Positions 49,116 to 59,549 are shown, counted from the stretch's first letter. The stretch: 64,000 nucleotides of DNA from Pseudomonas sp. SST3 (GCF_003325755.1 NZ_QORI02000010.1:124001-188000); one strand, 5' to 3'. The notes: generated by a model not told the origin, from the sequence alone. Numbers and translations: made by a program.

Positions 49116-50018
49116 ATGACCCTGCCCAAACATGTACGACTGGTGGAAGTGGGGCCGCGCGATGGCCTGCAGAATGAAAAGCAGCCGATCAGCGTCGCCG
49201 ACAAGGTGCGGCTGATAGATGACCTCAGCGCGGCCGGCCTGCAATACATCGAGGTGGGCAGTTTCGTCTCACCCAAATGGGTGCCGCAAATGGCCGGCTC
49301 GGCCGATGTGTTCGCCCAGACCCGGCAGAAGCCGGGCGTGACCTACGCGGCCCTGACGCCGAACCTGAAAGGCCTGGAAGCAGCCATCGAAGCCGGCGTG
49401 AGCGAGGTCGCGGTGTTCGGCGCCGCTTCGGAAGCCTTCTCGCAGAAGAACATTAACTGCTCCATCGACGAAAGCCTGGCGCGTTTCGCCCCCCTGATGG
49501 AAGCCGCGCGTGAAAACGGCATTCAGGTGCGCGGCTACGTGTCCTGCGCACTGGGGTGCCCCTACGAAGGCGAGATCGACCCGAAGCGCGTGGCACATGT
49601 CGCGCATGAGCTGTTCGCCATGGGCTGCTATGAAGTCTCGCTGGGAGACACCATCGGCACGGGCACGCCGGGCAAGACCCGCCAGCTGTTCGAGATCGTC
49701 AGCCGGGAGGTTCCGCGTGACAAGCTCGCCGGTCACTTCCATGACACCTACGGCCAGGCGCTGGCGAACATTTATGCAAGCCTGCTCGAGGGTATTTGCG
49801 TGTTTGACAGTTCCGTCGCCGGACTCGGTGGCTGCCCTTATGCCAAGGGCGCCAGCGGCAATGTGGCCAGCGAAGACGTGCTGTACATGCTCGACGGCCT
49901 GGGCATCCAGACCGGCATTGGGCTGGACGCGCTGATCGCTGCGGGGCAACGCATCAGCGATGTGCTGGGCCGGCCCAACGGATCACGCGTGGCCCGGGCA
50001 CGGCTCAGCGCGCAATGA
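49116..50018 (+). CDS. liuE: hydroxymethylglutaryl-CoA lyase
   Basis: A 300-residue TIM-barrel lyase that splits HMG-CoA into acetyl-CoA and acetoacetate. [19 protein letters not shown] begins the barrel, [15 protein letters not shown] and [18 protein letters not shown] hold metal and substrate residues, and [20 protein letters not shown] is the active-site Cys loop of HMG-CoA lyases. It lies 147 bp after liuD in the same direction with GGAG before the ATG. Confidence 0.96.
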   Translation: MTLPKHVRLVEVGPRDGLQNEKQPISVADKVRLIDDLSAAGLQYIEVGSFVSPKWVPQMAGSADVFAQTRQKPGVTYAALTPNLKGLEAAIEAGVSEVAVFGAASEAFSQKNINCSIDESLARFAPLMEAARENGIQVRGYVSCALGCPYEGEIDPKRVAHVAHELFAMGCYEVSLGDTIGTGTPGKTRQLFEIVSREVPRDKLAGHFHDTYGQALANIYASLLEGICVFDSSVAGLGGCPYAKGASGNVASEDVLYMLDGLGIQTGIGLDALIAAGQRISDVLGRPNGSRVARARLSAQ

Positions 50019-50054
50019 CGGCGACAGCCCACATACGGAAAACAAGAGGCTCAC

Positions 50055-50750
50055 ATGAACAAAATCTACCCCAACGCGCAGCAAGCACTCGCTGGCCTGA
50101 TCGAGGACGGCATGACCCTCGCCGTGGGCGGCTTTGGTCTATGTGGCATTCCAGAAGCGCTGATCGAGGCGCTGCGTGATACCGGTAAGAAAGAGCTTAC
50201 GGTGATCAGTAACAACGCGGGCGTCGATGGCTTTGGCCTCGGCTTGTTGCTGGAAACGCGCCAGGTGCGCAAGATGATTTCCTCCTACGTGGGCGAAAAC
50301 AAGGAATTCGAGCGGCAGTATCTGGCCGGCGAACTGGAACTCGAATTCACCCCTCAGGGCACCCTCGCCGAAAAGCTGCGCGCCGGCGGTTCCGGTATAC
50401 CGGCCTTCTTTACCAAAACGGGCTACGGCACCCTGATCGCAGAAGGCAAGGACACACGCCAGTTCAACGGTGAGTGGTACGTGATGGAAGAATCGCTGAC
50501 CGCCGACATCGCGCTGGTGAAGGCGCACAAGGCCGACAAGGCCGGCAATCTGGTGTTCAACAAGACTGCGCGCAACTTCAACCCGCTCGCGGCCATGGCC
50601 GGCAAGGTCTGCGTGGTGGAGGTCGACGAACTGGTGGAAACCGGCGAGCTGGACCCGGACCAGATCCATCTGCCCGGCATCTATGTGCAGCGCATCATCC
50701 ATAACCCGAACGCCGAGAAGCGCATCGAAAAACGCACGGTGAGGAGCTGA
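50055..50750 (+). CDS. 3-oxoacid (succinyl-CoA:acetoacetate) CoA-transferase subunit A
   Basis: A 231-residue alpha subunit of a family I CoA-transferase. [21 protein letters not shown], then [27 protein letters not shown] and [20 protein letters not shown] are the usual motifs. With subunit B it activates the acetoacetate made by LiuE or by 3-hydroxybutyrate dehydrogenase. The two subunit genes are 2 nt apart; a 36-nt gap separates this gene from liuE, so it belongs to the liu transcript. Confidence 0.93.
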   Translation: MNKIYPNAQQALAGLIEDGMTLAVGGFGLCGIPEALIEALRDTGKKELTVISNNAGVDGFGLGLLLETRQVRKMISSYVGENKEFERQYLAGELELEFTPQGTLAEKLRAGGSGIPAFFTKTGYGTLIAEGKDTRQFNGEWYVMEESLTADIALVKAHKADKAGNLVFNKTARNFNPLAAMAGKVCVVEVDELVETGELDPDQIHLPGIYVQRIIHNPNAEKRIEKRTVRS

Positions 50751-50752
50751 TC

Positions 50753-51379
50753 ATGGCCTGGACACGTGAACAGATGGCGCAGCGCGCCGCACAGGAATTA
50801 CAGGACGGTTTCTACGTCAATCTCGGCATCGGCTTGCCGACGCTGGTCGCCAACTACATTCCCGATGGCATGGATGTCTGGCTGCAGAGCGAGAACGGCC
50901 TGCTCGGCATCGGCCCCTTCCCCACCGAAGACGAAATCGATCCGGACCTGATCAATGCCGGCAAACAGACCGTCACCGCCCTCCCCGGCAGCGCCTTTTT
51001 CGACAATGCCATGAGCTTCGGCATGATCCGCGGCGGCCATATCAACCTGGCAATTCTCGGCGCCATGCAGGTTTCGGAGAAAGGCGATCTGGCCAACTGG
51101 ATGATTCCCGGCAAGATGGTCAAGGGCATGGGAGGCGCCATGGACCTGGTAGCTGGCGTCAAACGTGTGGTGGTACTGATGGAGCACACCGCCAAGGGCG
51201 CCCACAAGATCATCAAGCAGTGCGAGCTGCCCTTGACCGGCGTTGGTGTAGTGAACCGCATCATCACCGACCTAGGTGTGCTGGACGTTACCGAGCACGG
51301 CTTGAAATTGGTCGAACTGGCCGACGATGTCACCTTCGAGCAGATTCAGGAAGCCACCGGTTGCCCGATTCAGCGCTGA
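50753..51379 (+). CDS. 3-oxoacid (succinyl-CoA:acetoacetate) CoA-transferase subunit B
   Basis: A 208-residue beta subunit. The catalytic Glu is in [16 protein letters not shown], preceded by [15 protein letters not shown]; other motifs are [17 protein letters not shown] and [17 protein letters not shown]. Full length. It acts only with subunit A, converting acetoacetate and succinyl-CoA to acetoacetyl-CoA and succinate; the thiolase at 28.6 kb can finish the job. Confidence 0.94.
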   Translation: MAWTREQMAQRAAQELQDGFYVNLGIGLPTLVANYIPDGMDVWLQSENGLLGIGPFPTEDEIDPDLINAGKQTVTALPGSAFFDNAMSFGMIRGGHINLAILGAMQVSEKGDLANWMIPGKMVKGMGGAMDLVAGVKRVVVLMEHTAKGAHKIIKQCELPLTGVGVVNRIITDLGVLDVTEHGLKLVELADDVTFEQIQEATGCPIQR

Positions 51380-51512
51380 AGGAGCGGCCGGTGGCCACAT
51401 GCCACTGGGCACCGTACGGGGCCAGCGTGTAGCCTTGCCCCGATAAAAAACCGAAGAAAACGCGCCCGGCTCGTCACGAGCCGCGGGTGGACAGGCAAGA
51501 CTGGATATATTC

Positions 51513-51908
51513 ATGGCAAAGCAGACGTACAGCATTTCCGATTTGGCCAACGAGCTCGACATCACCACCCGTGCGATTCGCTTCTACGAGGAACAGGGCA
51601 TGCTTTCGCCGAAACGGCGCGGCCAGGAGCGTATCTACACGCCGAAGCATCGCGTCGCGCTCAAGCTCATCCTACGCGGCAAGCGCATCGGTTTTTCGTT
51701 GGCTGAATGCAAGACGCTGATCGAACTCTACGATCCCAAGGCCGGTAACCAGAAGCAGCTGAACATCATGCTCGGGATGATTGCTGAGCGTCGTCAACAA
51801 CTTGAGCAACAGCAGCTGGATATCCAACAGATGCAGCTGGAGCTCGATACCGCTGAGGAGCGTTGCCTCACCGCGCTGAAAGCGACTCTGGGCAAGGAAG
51901 CTGGCTGA
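51513..51908 (+). CDS. liuR: MerR-family regulator LiuR of branched-chain acyl-CoA catabolism
   Basis: A 131-residue MerR protein: helix-turn-helix YSISDLANELDITTRAIRFY, wing EEQGMLSPKRRGQERIYT, and a coiled-coil dimerisation helix through residues 85-125. It lacks metal-ligand Cys residues, in line with a non-metal sensor. It matches LiuR in size and motif. Here it sits after the structural genes and CoA-transferase, not at the front of the liu operon as in P. aeruginosa. The predicted operator is the palindrome ahead of liuA. Confidence 0.9.
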   Translation: MAKQTYSISDLANELDITTRAIRFYEEQGMLSPKRRGQERIYTPKHRVALKLILRGKRIGFSLAECKTLIELYDPKAGNQKQLNIMLGMIAERRQQLEQQQLDIQQMQLELDTAEERCLTALKATLGKEAG

Positions 51909-52045
51909 TAGCAGCGCCCCCGCTCGCACCCGCTAATACGACACCAACCCACCCTCTCCCCACCACGCTTTCGAGTACGCGACGAGTACAAGCCGCATGT
52001 CGCGGTGCGTGCCCGAGAAGCTGGCCGTCCAGATAACCAGACATC

Positions 52046-52104
52046 GATCCAGAATCGTGGACACTCGGATAAACGCCCCAGGCGAATGTCCGACGGACTG
52101 GACA
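52046..52104. promoter_or_regulatory. candidate activator-binding sites (TGTCC-N8-GGACA) upstream of the TRAP operon
   Basis: TGTCCGACGGACTGGACA at 52087-52104 is an interrupted inverted repeat. A half-conserved copy, GATCC-N8-GGACA, lies at 52046-52063, 41 bp upstream and so near four helical turns. They are 65-125 bp upstream of the -24/-12 promoter, the normal place for a sigma-54 activator. The same pattern occurs twice ahead of the 3-hydroxybutyrate dehydrogenase gene. Confidence 0.55.
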
Positions 52105-52168
52105 CAGGCGCATCCTAGCGATCTCTGAAACCGCTCTGGAATGGGCAATTGAGCATGTATCGGGAGTC

Positions 52169-52184
52169 AGGCACAGAACCTGCT
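52169..52184 (+). promoter_or_regulatory. sigma-54 (-24/-12) promoter of the TRAP transporter operon
   Basis: AGGCACAGAACCTGCT matches the consensus TGGCAC-N5-TTGC in GG, CAC, TGC and the exact 10-bp GG-to-GC spacing. Start of transcription would be near 52195, giving a leader of about 120 nt before the binding-protein gene. Confidence 0.6.
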
Positions 52185-52313
52185 ATGGGATAAGCGCTAG
52201 ACGCCAAGACTTCTGGCGGGCGAGTGACTGGACGTCGCTCTTCCGCTTTCCGGCTGCGCCGCACCGGGCCATAACCTCTGGCTATCAAAACAACAAAAAC
52301 AAGGAAACCTGTA

Positions 52314-53399
52314 ATGTCCGTAACGAAAAAGCTGTCCCGTCTCGCCTGTGCCATCGGCGCAGCAACCGTTATCAGTGCCACGCTGGTCAGCGCCAACGCA
52401 ATGGCCACTGAGAAAATTCGCTGGCAAGTGCCATTGGCCTTCCCGTCCCATCTCGTCGGTCTGACCACGCCGGTCAAGCACTTGTCGGAATCGCTCAAGG
52501 CAATTTCCGGCGGCGACATCCAGCTGCGCTACTACGAGCCCGGCGAACTGGTACCGCCATTCGAGATCATGGATGCGGTGAGCAACGGCAAATACCCGGC
52601 CGGCTATACCTGGATCGGCTACGACCAGGGCACTATCCCCGCGCTGCCACTGTATTCCGGTGCACCGTTTAACATGGAGCCGCCGGCCTACCTGGCCTGG
52701 TATTACGAGGGCGATGGCAAGAAGCTGCTCGAAGAGATCTACGCCGAACGCAATATCCATCCGATGCTGTGCAGCATCATCGGCCCGGAAGGCGCCGGCT
52801 GGTTCGCCAAGCCTATCGAGAAGCTGGAAGACATCGATGGACTGCGTATCCGTTTCGCCGGCATCGGCGGCAAAGTCCTGGAGAAACTCGGTGCATCGGT
52901 CACCATGATTCCGGGTGGCGAGATCTACCAGGCGCTGGAGCGTAAGACCATCGACGCCACGGAGTTCTCACAGCCCGCCATCGACAAAATGCTGGGCCTC
53001 GACCAGATCATCAAGAACTACATCATGCCGGGCTGGCACCAGACGCTGACCACCTCGCACCTGTTGGTGAACAAGGGCGTCTGGGAAAAGCTCGAGCCGC
53101 AAAGCCGCGCGCTGATCGAGATGGGCTGCGAATCCGCCACGCTCAAGGGTTTCGCCGAAAGCGAGTGGGCCCAGCCAACCGCACTGCGCGATTACGAGAA
53201 GCAGGGCGTCAAGGCTCAGGTCCTGCCCGAAGAAGTGCTGCGAGAACTCGAGCGCGTGACCAAGGAAGTGCTCGATGAGCAGGCCGCTGGCGACGAGATG
53301 TTCAATCGCGTCCTGACCAGCCAGCGTGAATTCATGCAGCACCATTCCATCTGGCACGGCAAGGGTTACTTGCCGCGCGATTACTACAAGTACGAGTAA
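52314..53399 (+). CDS. TRAP transporter solute-binding protein (DctP/TAXI-type superfamily, DctP fold)
   Basis: A 361-residue periplasmic receptor with signal peptide (residues 1-31, ending AMA). The TRAP motifs are present: IRWQVPLAFPSHLVG at the mature start, the substrate-carboxylate Arg in DIDGLRIRFAGIGGKVLEKL, and GGEIYQALERKTIDATEF. It is similar to receptors for 2-oxo and hydroxy acids. First gene of a three-gene TRAP operon under a predicted sigma-54 promoter. Substrate is inferred from the neighbouring 3-hydroxybutyrate dehydrogenase. Confidence 0.92.
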   Translation: MSVTKKLSRLACAIGAATVISATLVSANAMATEKIRWQVPLAFPSHLVGLTTPVKHLSESLKAISGGDIQLRYYEPGELVPPFEIMDAVSNGKYPAGYTWIGYDQGTIPALPLYSGAPFNMEPPAYLAWYYEGDGKKLLEEIYAERNIHPMLCSIIGPEGAGWFAKPIEKLEDIDGLRIRFAGIGGKVLEKLGASVTMIPGGEIYQALERKTIDATEFSQPAIDKMLGLDQIIKNYIMPGWHQTLTTSHLLVNKGVWEKLEPQSRALIEMGCESATLKGFAESEWAQPTALRDYEKQGVKAQVLPEEVLRELERVTKEVLDEQAAGDEMFNRVLTSQREFMQHHSIWHGKGYLPRDYYKYE

Positions 53400-53512
53400 C
53401 CGCACGGGTCGAGGGGCGCAGCATCGCTGTGCCCCTGGCTCGCAAGCGGGCCGTTGCCAGAGCCAGATTCAGCTTTGCAGCGGCTTCCCCGTGCCGGATT
53501 ACCGAGGTGGCC

Positions 53513-54127
53513 ATGTCCGTTCATCCCGTTTCCCCCAACGCTGCTGCGCCCGCCTCCCACGAGGCCGCGCTGCCACATAACCGCCTGTCCTATTGGCTCG
53601 ACAAAGCTTTGGTCGCTATTGGCGAAGCCAGCGCCTGGATCTGGCTGTTGGTGCTCGCGGTAGTGCTGACCAACGTGTTTAGCCGCTTCGTGCTGGCCCG
53701 CGGCTCGATTGCCCTGGAAGAGCTGTCATGGCATCTGTTCGGCGCCGCGCTGATGCTCGCCCTCGCCTATGCCGTAGTACGTGACGACCATGTGCGAGTC
53801 GATGTCCTGCGCGAGAAGTTCACTCTGCGCAGCCAGGCCATCATCGAGTTGCTGGCGATCCTGATCCTGGCATTACCGGTGGTGTTGCTGATGGTCGATG
53901 CGCTGATTCCTTTTGCCTACCAGGCGTTCATCTACAACGAGCGCTCGCAGGCGCCAAGCGGCCTACCGCATCGGTTCATTTTCAAGAGCGTGCTCCCGCT
54001 GGGCTTGGCGCTGGTCGCCCTGGCGCTGGCCTCCAGGGCCACGCGCTGTAGCACGCTGCTTTTCAATTTTCCGCGGGCCTTGGTGCCCGCTTCCGGTGAC
54101 CGCGACCGCGGCCACTCGCAGCCCTGA
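53513..54127 (+). CDS. TRAP transporter small permease (DctQ-type)
   Basis: A 204-residue membrane protein with four hydrophobic segments (about 38-58, 75-92, 116-136 and 160-178), the layout of DctQ. ITNVFSRFVLARGSIALEE-like sequence (TNVFSRFVLARG, EELSWHLFG) and DDHVRVDVLREKF are family motifs. The ATG at 53513 has GAGG upstream. The protein has an atypical Ala/Pro-rich N-terminus and an Arg/Asp-rich tail. Confidence 0.9.
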   Translation: MSVHPVSPNAAAPASHEAALPHNRLSYWLDKALVAIGEASAWIWLLVLAVVLTNVFSRFVLARGSIALEELSWHLFGAALMLALAYAVVRDDHVRVDVLREKFTLRSQAIIELLAILILALPVVLLMVDALIPFAYQAFIYNERSQAPSGLPHRFIFKSVLPLGLALVALALASRATRCSTLLFNFPRALVPASGDRDRGHSQP

Positions 54128-54143
54128 TGGAGCAGTCGTAATC

Positions 54144-55511
54144 ATGGGTCTGGAACAACTACTCGTCATCAGCATGTTCGCTACTTTCATGCTGCTACTG
54201 CTGCTTGGCTTTCCCGTGGCCTGGTCACTGGCCGGCATCGGACTGCTGTTCGGCGTACTCGGCCATGTGATGGTCGAACACTTCGATGCCGATCTCTGGT
54301 TCACCTGGGACGGCACCATTGGTGTGCTGGATGCGCGCATCTACGGCATTGTCGCCAACGAGCTGATGGTCGCCCTGCCTTTATTCATCTTCATGGGCAT
54401 CATGCTCGACCGCTCCGGCATTGCCGAACGGCTGATGCATAGCCTGGTGCGGGTGCTCGGCCCGTTACGCGGCGGCTATGCGGTCACGGTAGTGCTGGTG
54501 GGCATTCTGCTGGCTGCTTCAACCGGCATCGTTGGTGCCTCGGTGGCCCTGCTGGGCATGTTGTCCATCGGCCCAATGCTGCAGGCGAAGTACAACAAGA
54601 GTCTGGCCGTCGGTACCGCCTGTTCGGTGGGTACGCTGGGCATCCTGATTCCCCCGAGCATCATGCTGGTACTGATGGCTGACCGCCTCGGCACCTCCGA
54701 AGCCTCGGTGGGCAAACTGTTCATGGGCGCGCTGATTCCCGGCATGATGCTGGCACTGATGTACATCCTCTACATCGTTATCGTGTCCTGGGTGAAGAAA
54801 GACTTCGCGCCGGCGCCGGCCAACCGCCCAAAGCTCGATGCGCGGGCGCTGCTCGACGTGTTCTGGGCCGTGGTGCCACCGTTCGCGCTGATCCTGGCGG
54901 TGCTCGGCTCGATCTTCTTCGGCATTGCCACCACCACCGAGGCGTCAGCCGTGGGCGCGTTCGGTGCGGTATTGATGGCCGCCTGCAGCCGCAGGTTGAA
55001 CATGACTGTGTTGAAGGAGGCGCTTTACCAGACCAGCCGTACCTCGGCCTTTATCTTCGGCATTTTCATCGGCGCCACGGTGTTCGCTGCAGTGCTCCGT
55101 GGCCTGGGTGGCGACGACGTGATTCGCGCGGCCCTTACCGGCCTGCCGTTCGGCCAGACCGGCGTTTTGCTCACGGTGTTGTTCATCACCTTCCTGCTGG
55201 GGTTCTTTCTGGACTGGGTGGAGATTACCCTGATTATCCTGCCGCTGGTGGCTCCGGTACTGTTCTCAATGGGCGTCGATCCGCTGTGGTTCGCGATCCT
55301 CTTCGCTTTATGCCTGCAGACCTCCTTCCTGACACCGCCGGTCGGCTTCGCCCTGTTCTACATCAAGGGTGTGTGCCCACCGGAAGTCACCACTCGCGAC
55401 GTCTATCTCGGTGTGCTGCCTTACATTCTGATCCAGCTGATCGGCCTCGCTCTGGTGTTCTTTTACGCACCCCTTGCAACTTGGCTACCCAACGAGGTGT
55501 ATGGCCTCTGA
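54144..55511 (+). CDS. TRAP transporter large permease (DctM-type)
   Basis: A 455-residue multi-span permease. Signatures are LLGFPVAWSLAGIGLLFG, MVALPLFIFMGIMLDRSGIAERLM, GTACSVGTLGILIPPSIM, and the late FLGFFLDWVEITLIILPLVAP and QTSFLTPPVGFALFYIKG. It is the sodium-coupled translocation subunit. The start at 54144 is 16 nt after the small-permease stop; the longer frame back to 53913 overlaps that gene and is not used. Confidence 0.93.
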   Translation: MGLEQLLVISMFATFMLLLLLGFPVAWSLAGIGLLFGVLGHVMVEHFDADLWFTWDGTIGVLDARIYGIVANELMVALPLFIFMGIMLDRSGIAERLMHSLVRVLGPLRGGYAVTVVLVGILLAASTGIVGASVALLGMLSIGPMLQAKYNKSLAVGTACSVGTLGILIPPSIMLVLMADRLGTSEASVGKLFMGALIPGMMLALMYILYIVIVSWVKKDFAPAPANRPKLDARALLDVFWAVVPPFALILAVLGSIFFGIATTTEASAVGAFGAVLMAACSRRLNMTVLKEALYQTSRTSAFIFGIFIGATVFAAVLRGLGGDDVIRAALTGLPFGQTGVLLTVLFITFLLGFFLDWVEITLIILPLVAPVLFSMGVDPLWFAILFALCLQTSFLTPPVGFALFYIKGVCPPEVTTRDVYLGVLPYILIQLIGLALVFFYAPLATWLPNEVYGL

Positions 55512-55586
55512 GCCCGGTCCGGCTGCCTTGCCCGAGGCAGTCGGTGCCTACCATAATCGGCCGAACCCAAACGGATTCCTCTGCCC

Positions 55587-57052
<1,466 letters not shown>

Positions 57053-57074
<22 letters not shown>

Positions 57075-57556
57075 GCGACCAGGCCGCTGCGGTAATACTG
57101 CTGGCGGACCCGAATCGCATCGCACGGTTGGAGCATTCGAGTCTCTCCGTTCCACCATTGCTTATGGTCCAACCTCGGCGTTGCTGCTCGTAGGGTGGGC
57201 TTCAGCCCACCGCGCGCCAACCATCGCCCGTGCGAACACCTACCTGTTGCCGCCAGCCGCGGAAGCTGGTGGGCTGAAGCGGAGCGCTGCCCGGCCCACC
57301 CTACGACCCTGCATAGGCTGAGCGAGCGGTGGCACGCAGAACCTACCGCGAAAGCATAGTGGTTCGCGCAGCGGATGAGAGTTCGAGTCTGTCCGTTCCA
57401 CCATTGCTTATGGGCCAACCTCGGCGTTGCTGCTAGTAGGGTGGGCTTCAGCCCACCGCGCGCCAACCATCGCCCGTGCGAACAACTACCCGTTGCCGCC
57501 AGCCGCGGAAGCTGGGGGGCTGAAGCGGAGCGCCGCCCGGCCCACCCTACGACCCT
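57053..57556. repeat. tandem duplication of about 250 bp including the regulator 3' end and palindromes
   Basis: Copy A 57053-57309 and copy B 57310-57556 share TGCATxGGCTGAGCGAGCGG at their starts, TTCGAGTCT[CG]TCCGTTCCACCA in the middle, and a 150-bp segment with paired GGGTGGGCTTCAGCCCACC palindromes (57191-57211 with 57268-57304, and 57437-57457 with 57514-57550). The first 22 bp of copy A are the last codons of the activator gene. The 485-bp gap up to bdhA holds no gene. Confidence 0.85.
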
Positions 57557-57559
57557 TCG

Positions 57560-58330
57560 CTACTGCGCCAACCAGCCGCCATCTACATTCCAGGCCGCGC
57601 CCCGGACCTGCCTGGCCGCCTCGCTGCAGAGAAAAAGCGCCAGATCACCCAGATCCTCGGGCGTGACGAAGTCCAGTGAAGGTTGTTTTTCCATCAGCAA
57701 TTCGCGAGTCGCCTGATTCGGGTCGCCATGTACTTGGGCCTTGCTGTCGATCTGCTGTTGGACCAGCGGCGTCAACACCCAACCCGGGCAGAGCGCGTTG
57801 CAGGTAATCCCGGTGGTTGCGGTTTCCAGCGCAACGGCCTTGGTCAGACCAATCACGCCATGCTTGGCTGCCACGTACGCCGATTTCTGCGCCGAGGCAA
57901 CCAGACCATGCACCGAGGATATGTTGATGATCCGTCCCCAGTTGCGCTCACGCATGCCGGGCAGTGCCAGACGCATGGTGTGAAACACCGAGGACAAATT
58001 GATGGCGATGATGCTGTCCCAGCGCTCGACTGGGAAGTTCTCAACCGGAGCAACATGCTGGATACCGGCGTTGTTGACCAATACATCGAGGGAGCCGAAG
58101 TCGCGTTCGATCTGGCTGATCATTTCACCGATCTGCTCGGCATCGGATACATCGGCCGGGTGATGCAACACGGCGGTGCCATATGCAGCCACTCGAGCGA
58201 TGGCCGCCTCTACATCGCCGAAACCATTGAGCATCACATTGGCGCCCGCCTCTGCCAGCTTGCAGGCGATGCCCAGACCAATGCCGCTGGTTGAACCGGT
58301 GACGAGGGCGGTTTTGCCTTTCACAATCAT
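57560..58330 (-). CDS. bdhA: 3-hydroxybutyrate dehydrogenase
   Basis: A 256-residue SDR that oxidises D-3-hydroxybutyrate to acetoacetate with NAD. TGSTSGIGLGIACKLAE binds the cofactor, NNAGIQHVAPVENFP and NISSVHGLVASAQKSAYVAAK carry the HBDH signature (Ser, Tyr, Lys and the substrate-contacting His/Gln), and GWVLTPLVQQQID is the lid. The ATG at 58330 follows GGAGAC and overlaps the stop of a small upstream frame. The upstream region has a sigma-54 promoter and activator sites matching those of the TRAP operon. Confidence 0.94.
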   Translation of the reverse strand: MIVKGKTALVTGSTSGIGLGIACKLAEAGANVMLNGFGDVEAAIARVAAYGTAVLHHPADVSDAEQIGEMISQIERDFGSLDVLVNNAGIQHVAPVENFPVERWDSIIAINLSSVFHTMRLALPGMRERNWGRIINISSVHGLVASAQKSAYVAAKHGVIGLTKAVALETATTGITCNALCPGWVLTPLVQQQIDSKAQVHGDPNQATRELLMEKQPSLDFVTPEDLGDLALFLCSEAARQVRGAAWNVDGGWLAQ

Positions 58331-58497
58331 GGCTGTCTCCGACTGCTGCGAGTAACGGTCAAGGCAGGGGCGCGCAGGCCACCTCGCTGACAATCAGAAT
58401 AGCGGCTGCCGCAAAGGGTGTTGTGTGGGGTCGCGGCAAAGCGTCGCTGTATGGAGCCGGGAACCAATCCGCCGGAACATTCGAGCAGGGCATTCAT
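58327..58497 (-). CDS. candidate 56-residue leader ORF coupled to bdhA
   Basis: A frame starting MNALLECSGGLVPGSIQRRF with AAGGAAAA 8 nt upstream, ending in a TGA that overlaps the bdhA ATG (ATGA). It lies inside the predicted sigma-54 transcript. Its composition is not typical of a folded protein and I know no homologue; its main role could be translational coupling to bdhA. Confidence 0.35.
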   Translation of the reverse strand: MNALLECSGGLVPGSIQRRFAATPHNTLCGSRYSDCQRGGLRAPALTVTRSSRRQP

Positions 58498-58532
58498 GCA
58501 GTTTTCCTTGTTGTTCTGATCGTTTCTTCCGC

Positions 58533-58569
58533 TTTCCTGTCGTACCACTGCTAGCGGTACGACAGGAAA
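58533..58569. promoter_or_regulatory. perfect 14-bp hairpin at the predicted 5' end of the bdhA transcript
   Basis: TTTCCTGTCGTACC and GGTACGACAGGAAA pair perfectly over a 9-nt loop; CGCTT/AAGCG extends the stem past a small bulge. It lies 10-45 nt after the predicted bdhA start of transcription. No T-tract follows in either direction, so it is not a normal terminator; a 5' stabiliser or RNA-level control element, or a transposon-end remnant, are options. Confidence 0.55.
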
Positions 58570-58589
58570 CAAGCGAGACAGGGAAGCAG

Positions 58590-58605
58590 AGCGAAAGCCG
58601 TGCCA
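58590..58605 (-). promoter_or_regulatory. sigma-54 (-24/-12) promoter of bdhA
   Basis: On the minus strand the sequence is TGGCACGGCTTTCGCT: TGGCACG is the perfect -24 element, and TCGC keeps the essential GC of the -12 element at exact spacing. Predicted transcription start is near 58579, 250 nt before the bdhA start codon. Confidence 0.6.
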
Positions 58606-58713
58606 GCCAGGGAAGCAAGCCGCGAAAAGACCGAAGTGCTGCTGCCGGACGCGTGTCTACTTGCCTCAACGAGAAGTTGTCCGCCCTCCTCCCTCCTTCG
58701 CCTGAAAAGCCTT

Positions 58714-58783
58714 ATGTCCATCACGCTGGACATGCTCATAGCCTGCGACATAACTGTTCGTCCCATGTCCGCTAGGCTGGACT
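58714..58783. promoter_or_regulatory. candidate activator-binding sites (TGTCC-N8-GGACA) upstream of bdhA
   Basis: TGTCC-ATCACGCT-GGACA at 58715-58732 (7-bp arms when ATGTCCA/TGGACAT is counted) and TGTCC-GCTAGGCT-GGACT at 58766-58783, 51 bp apart. They are 110-180 bp upstream of the bdhA sigma-54 promoter and share sequence and spacer length with the sites ahead of the TRAP operon. The remaining DNA to about 59040 shows no gene. Confidence 0.55.
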
Positions 58784-59071
58784 GTGCAATCGTCACCTTT
58801 TGCGGGCATGCTCGATTGCCGCGAGCGATCGACTCGCAAAAGAGCGTCTCGCGATTGGCTCGCTCATCGAATATACCGCCTGCTTCGTTGGCCTCATTTC
58901 AGTTATTACTTGCCACTCATCGACAGACGATAAGCGGCTCGAGCTCTTATTGCACCATGGCTTCTCAACCACAAGGCGACTGTAAATGCAGCAAAACAAC
59001 GCTGTTGTCGTCTCGTTTAATTGCAACTTTCACGACAGAGGGCAAACACCACGGCTGACAAGAAAGACGGC

Positions 59072-59263
59072 ATGAGCGTTAACGAGGCGGGACGCAAAGG
59101 CGGCGAAGCAACCTCTGCTTCTCACGATAAAGAGTTCTATCAGGAGATTGGTAGCAAAGGCGGCCAGAATAGCGGTGGCAACTTCGCCAATGACCGCGAG
59201 AGGGCGTCTGAAGCGGGTCGTAAAGGTGGTGAGAACAGCCACGGTGGCGGCCGCAACAGCTGA
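59072..59263 (+). CDS. KGG-repeat stress-induced small protein (YciG/ConG-like)
   Basis: A 63-residue hydrophilic protein with three KGG motifs: NEAGRKGGEATS, IGSKGGQNSGGNFANDRERAS and EAGRKGGENS, as in YciG and related general-stress proteins. The likely ancestral start, seven codons upstream at 59051, reads ACG GCT GAC AAG and has GAGGG 8 nt before it; related proteins start Met-Ala-(Asp/Glu)-Lys. With ACG there, the annotated ATG at 59072 is the first standard start but has only a weak ribosome-binding site. It is followed by a DUF2795 gene. Confidence 0.75.
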   Translation: MSVNEAGRKGGEATSASHDKEFYQEIGSKGGQNSGGNFANDRERASEAGRKGGENSHGGGRNS

Positions 59264-59339
59264 CGCGGCTGGGAGAGTACATCACCTGATGAGGCTGGAG
59301 CCTGGCTCCCAGCCTCATCTCTTCACAGGAGGATTCGAC

Positions 59340-59549
59340 ATGACACGAGGTGTTGGCGGTGAGTCGCCTGCGAACGTAACGACATATTTGAAGGGAATTG
59401 ACTATCCAGCCAAGAAAGACCAATTGGTGCAACACGCCCAACAAAACGGTGCGGATTCGGAAGTAATAGAAGTACTGAATAACATGCCACATCAGGAATA
59501 TGGAAATATGGCGGACGTTATGAAAGGCTATGGCGAATCCAGAAACTAA
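59340..59549 (+). CDS. DUF2795 domain small protein
   Basis: A 69-residue protein with SPANVTTYLKGIDYPAKKDQ, then LVQHAQQNGADSEVIEVL and NNMPHQEYGNMADVMKGYG, the complete DUF2795 pattern. AGGAGG lies 6 nt before the ATG, the best ribosome-binding site in this region. DUF2795 proteins often accompany KGG or other stress genes in Pseudomonas; function is unknown. Confidence 0.85.
   Translation: MTRGVGGESPANVTTYLKGIDYPAKKDQLVQHAQQNGADSEVIEVLNNMPHQEYGNMADVMKGYGESRN

Noticed and set aside
57381..57404. tRNA gene suggested by TTCGAGTCTGTCCGTTCCACCA
   Set aside because: No matching 5' acceptor strand, D arm or anticodon arm can be found upstream, and a CCA would fall one base out of register; kept only as a low-level finding.
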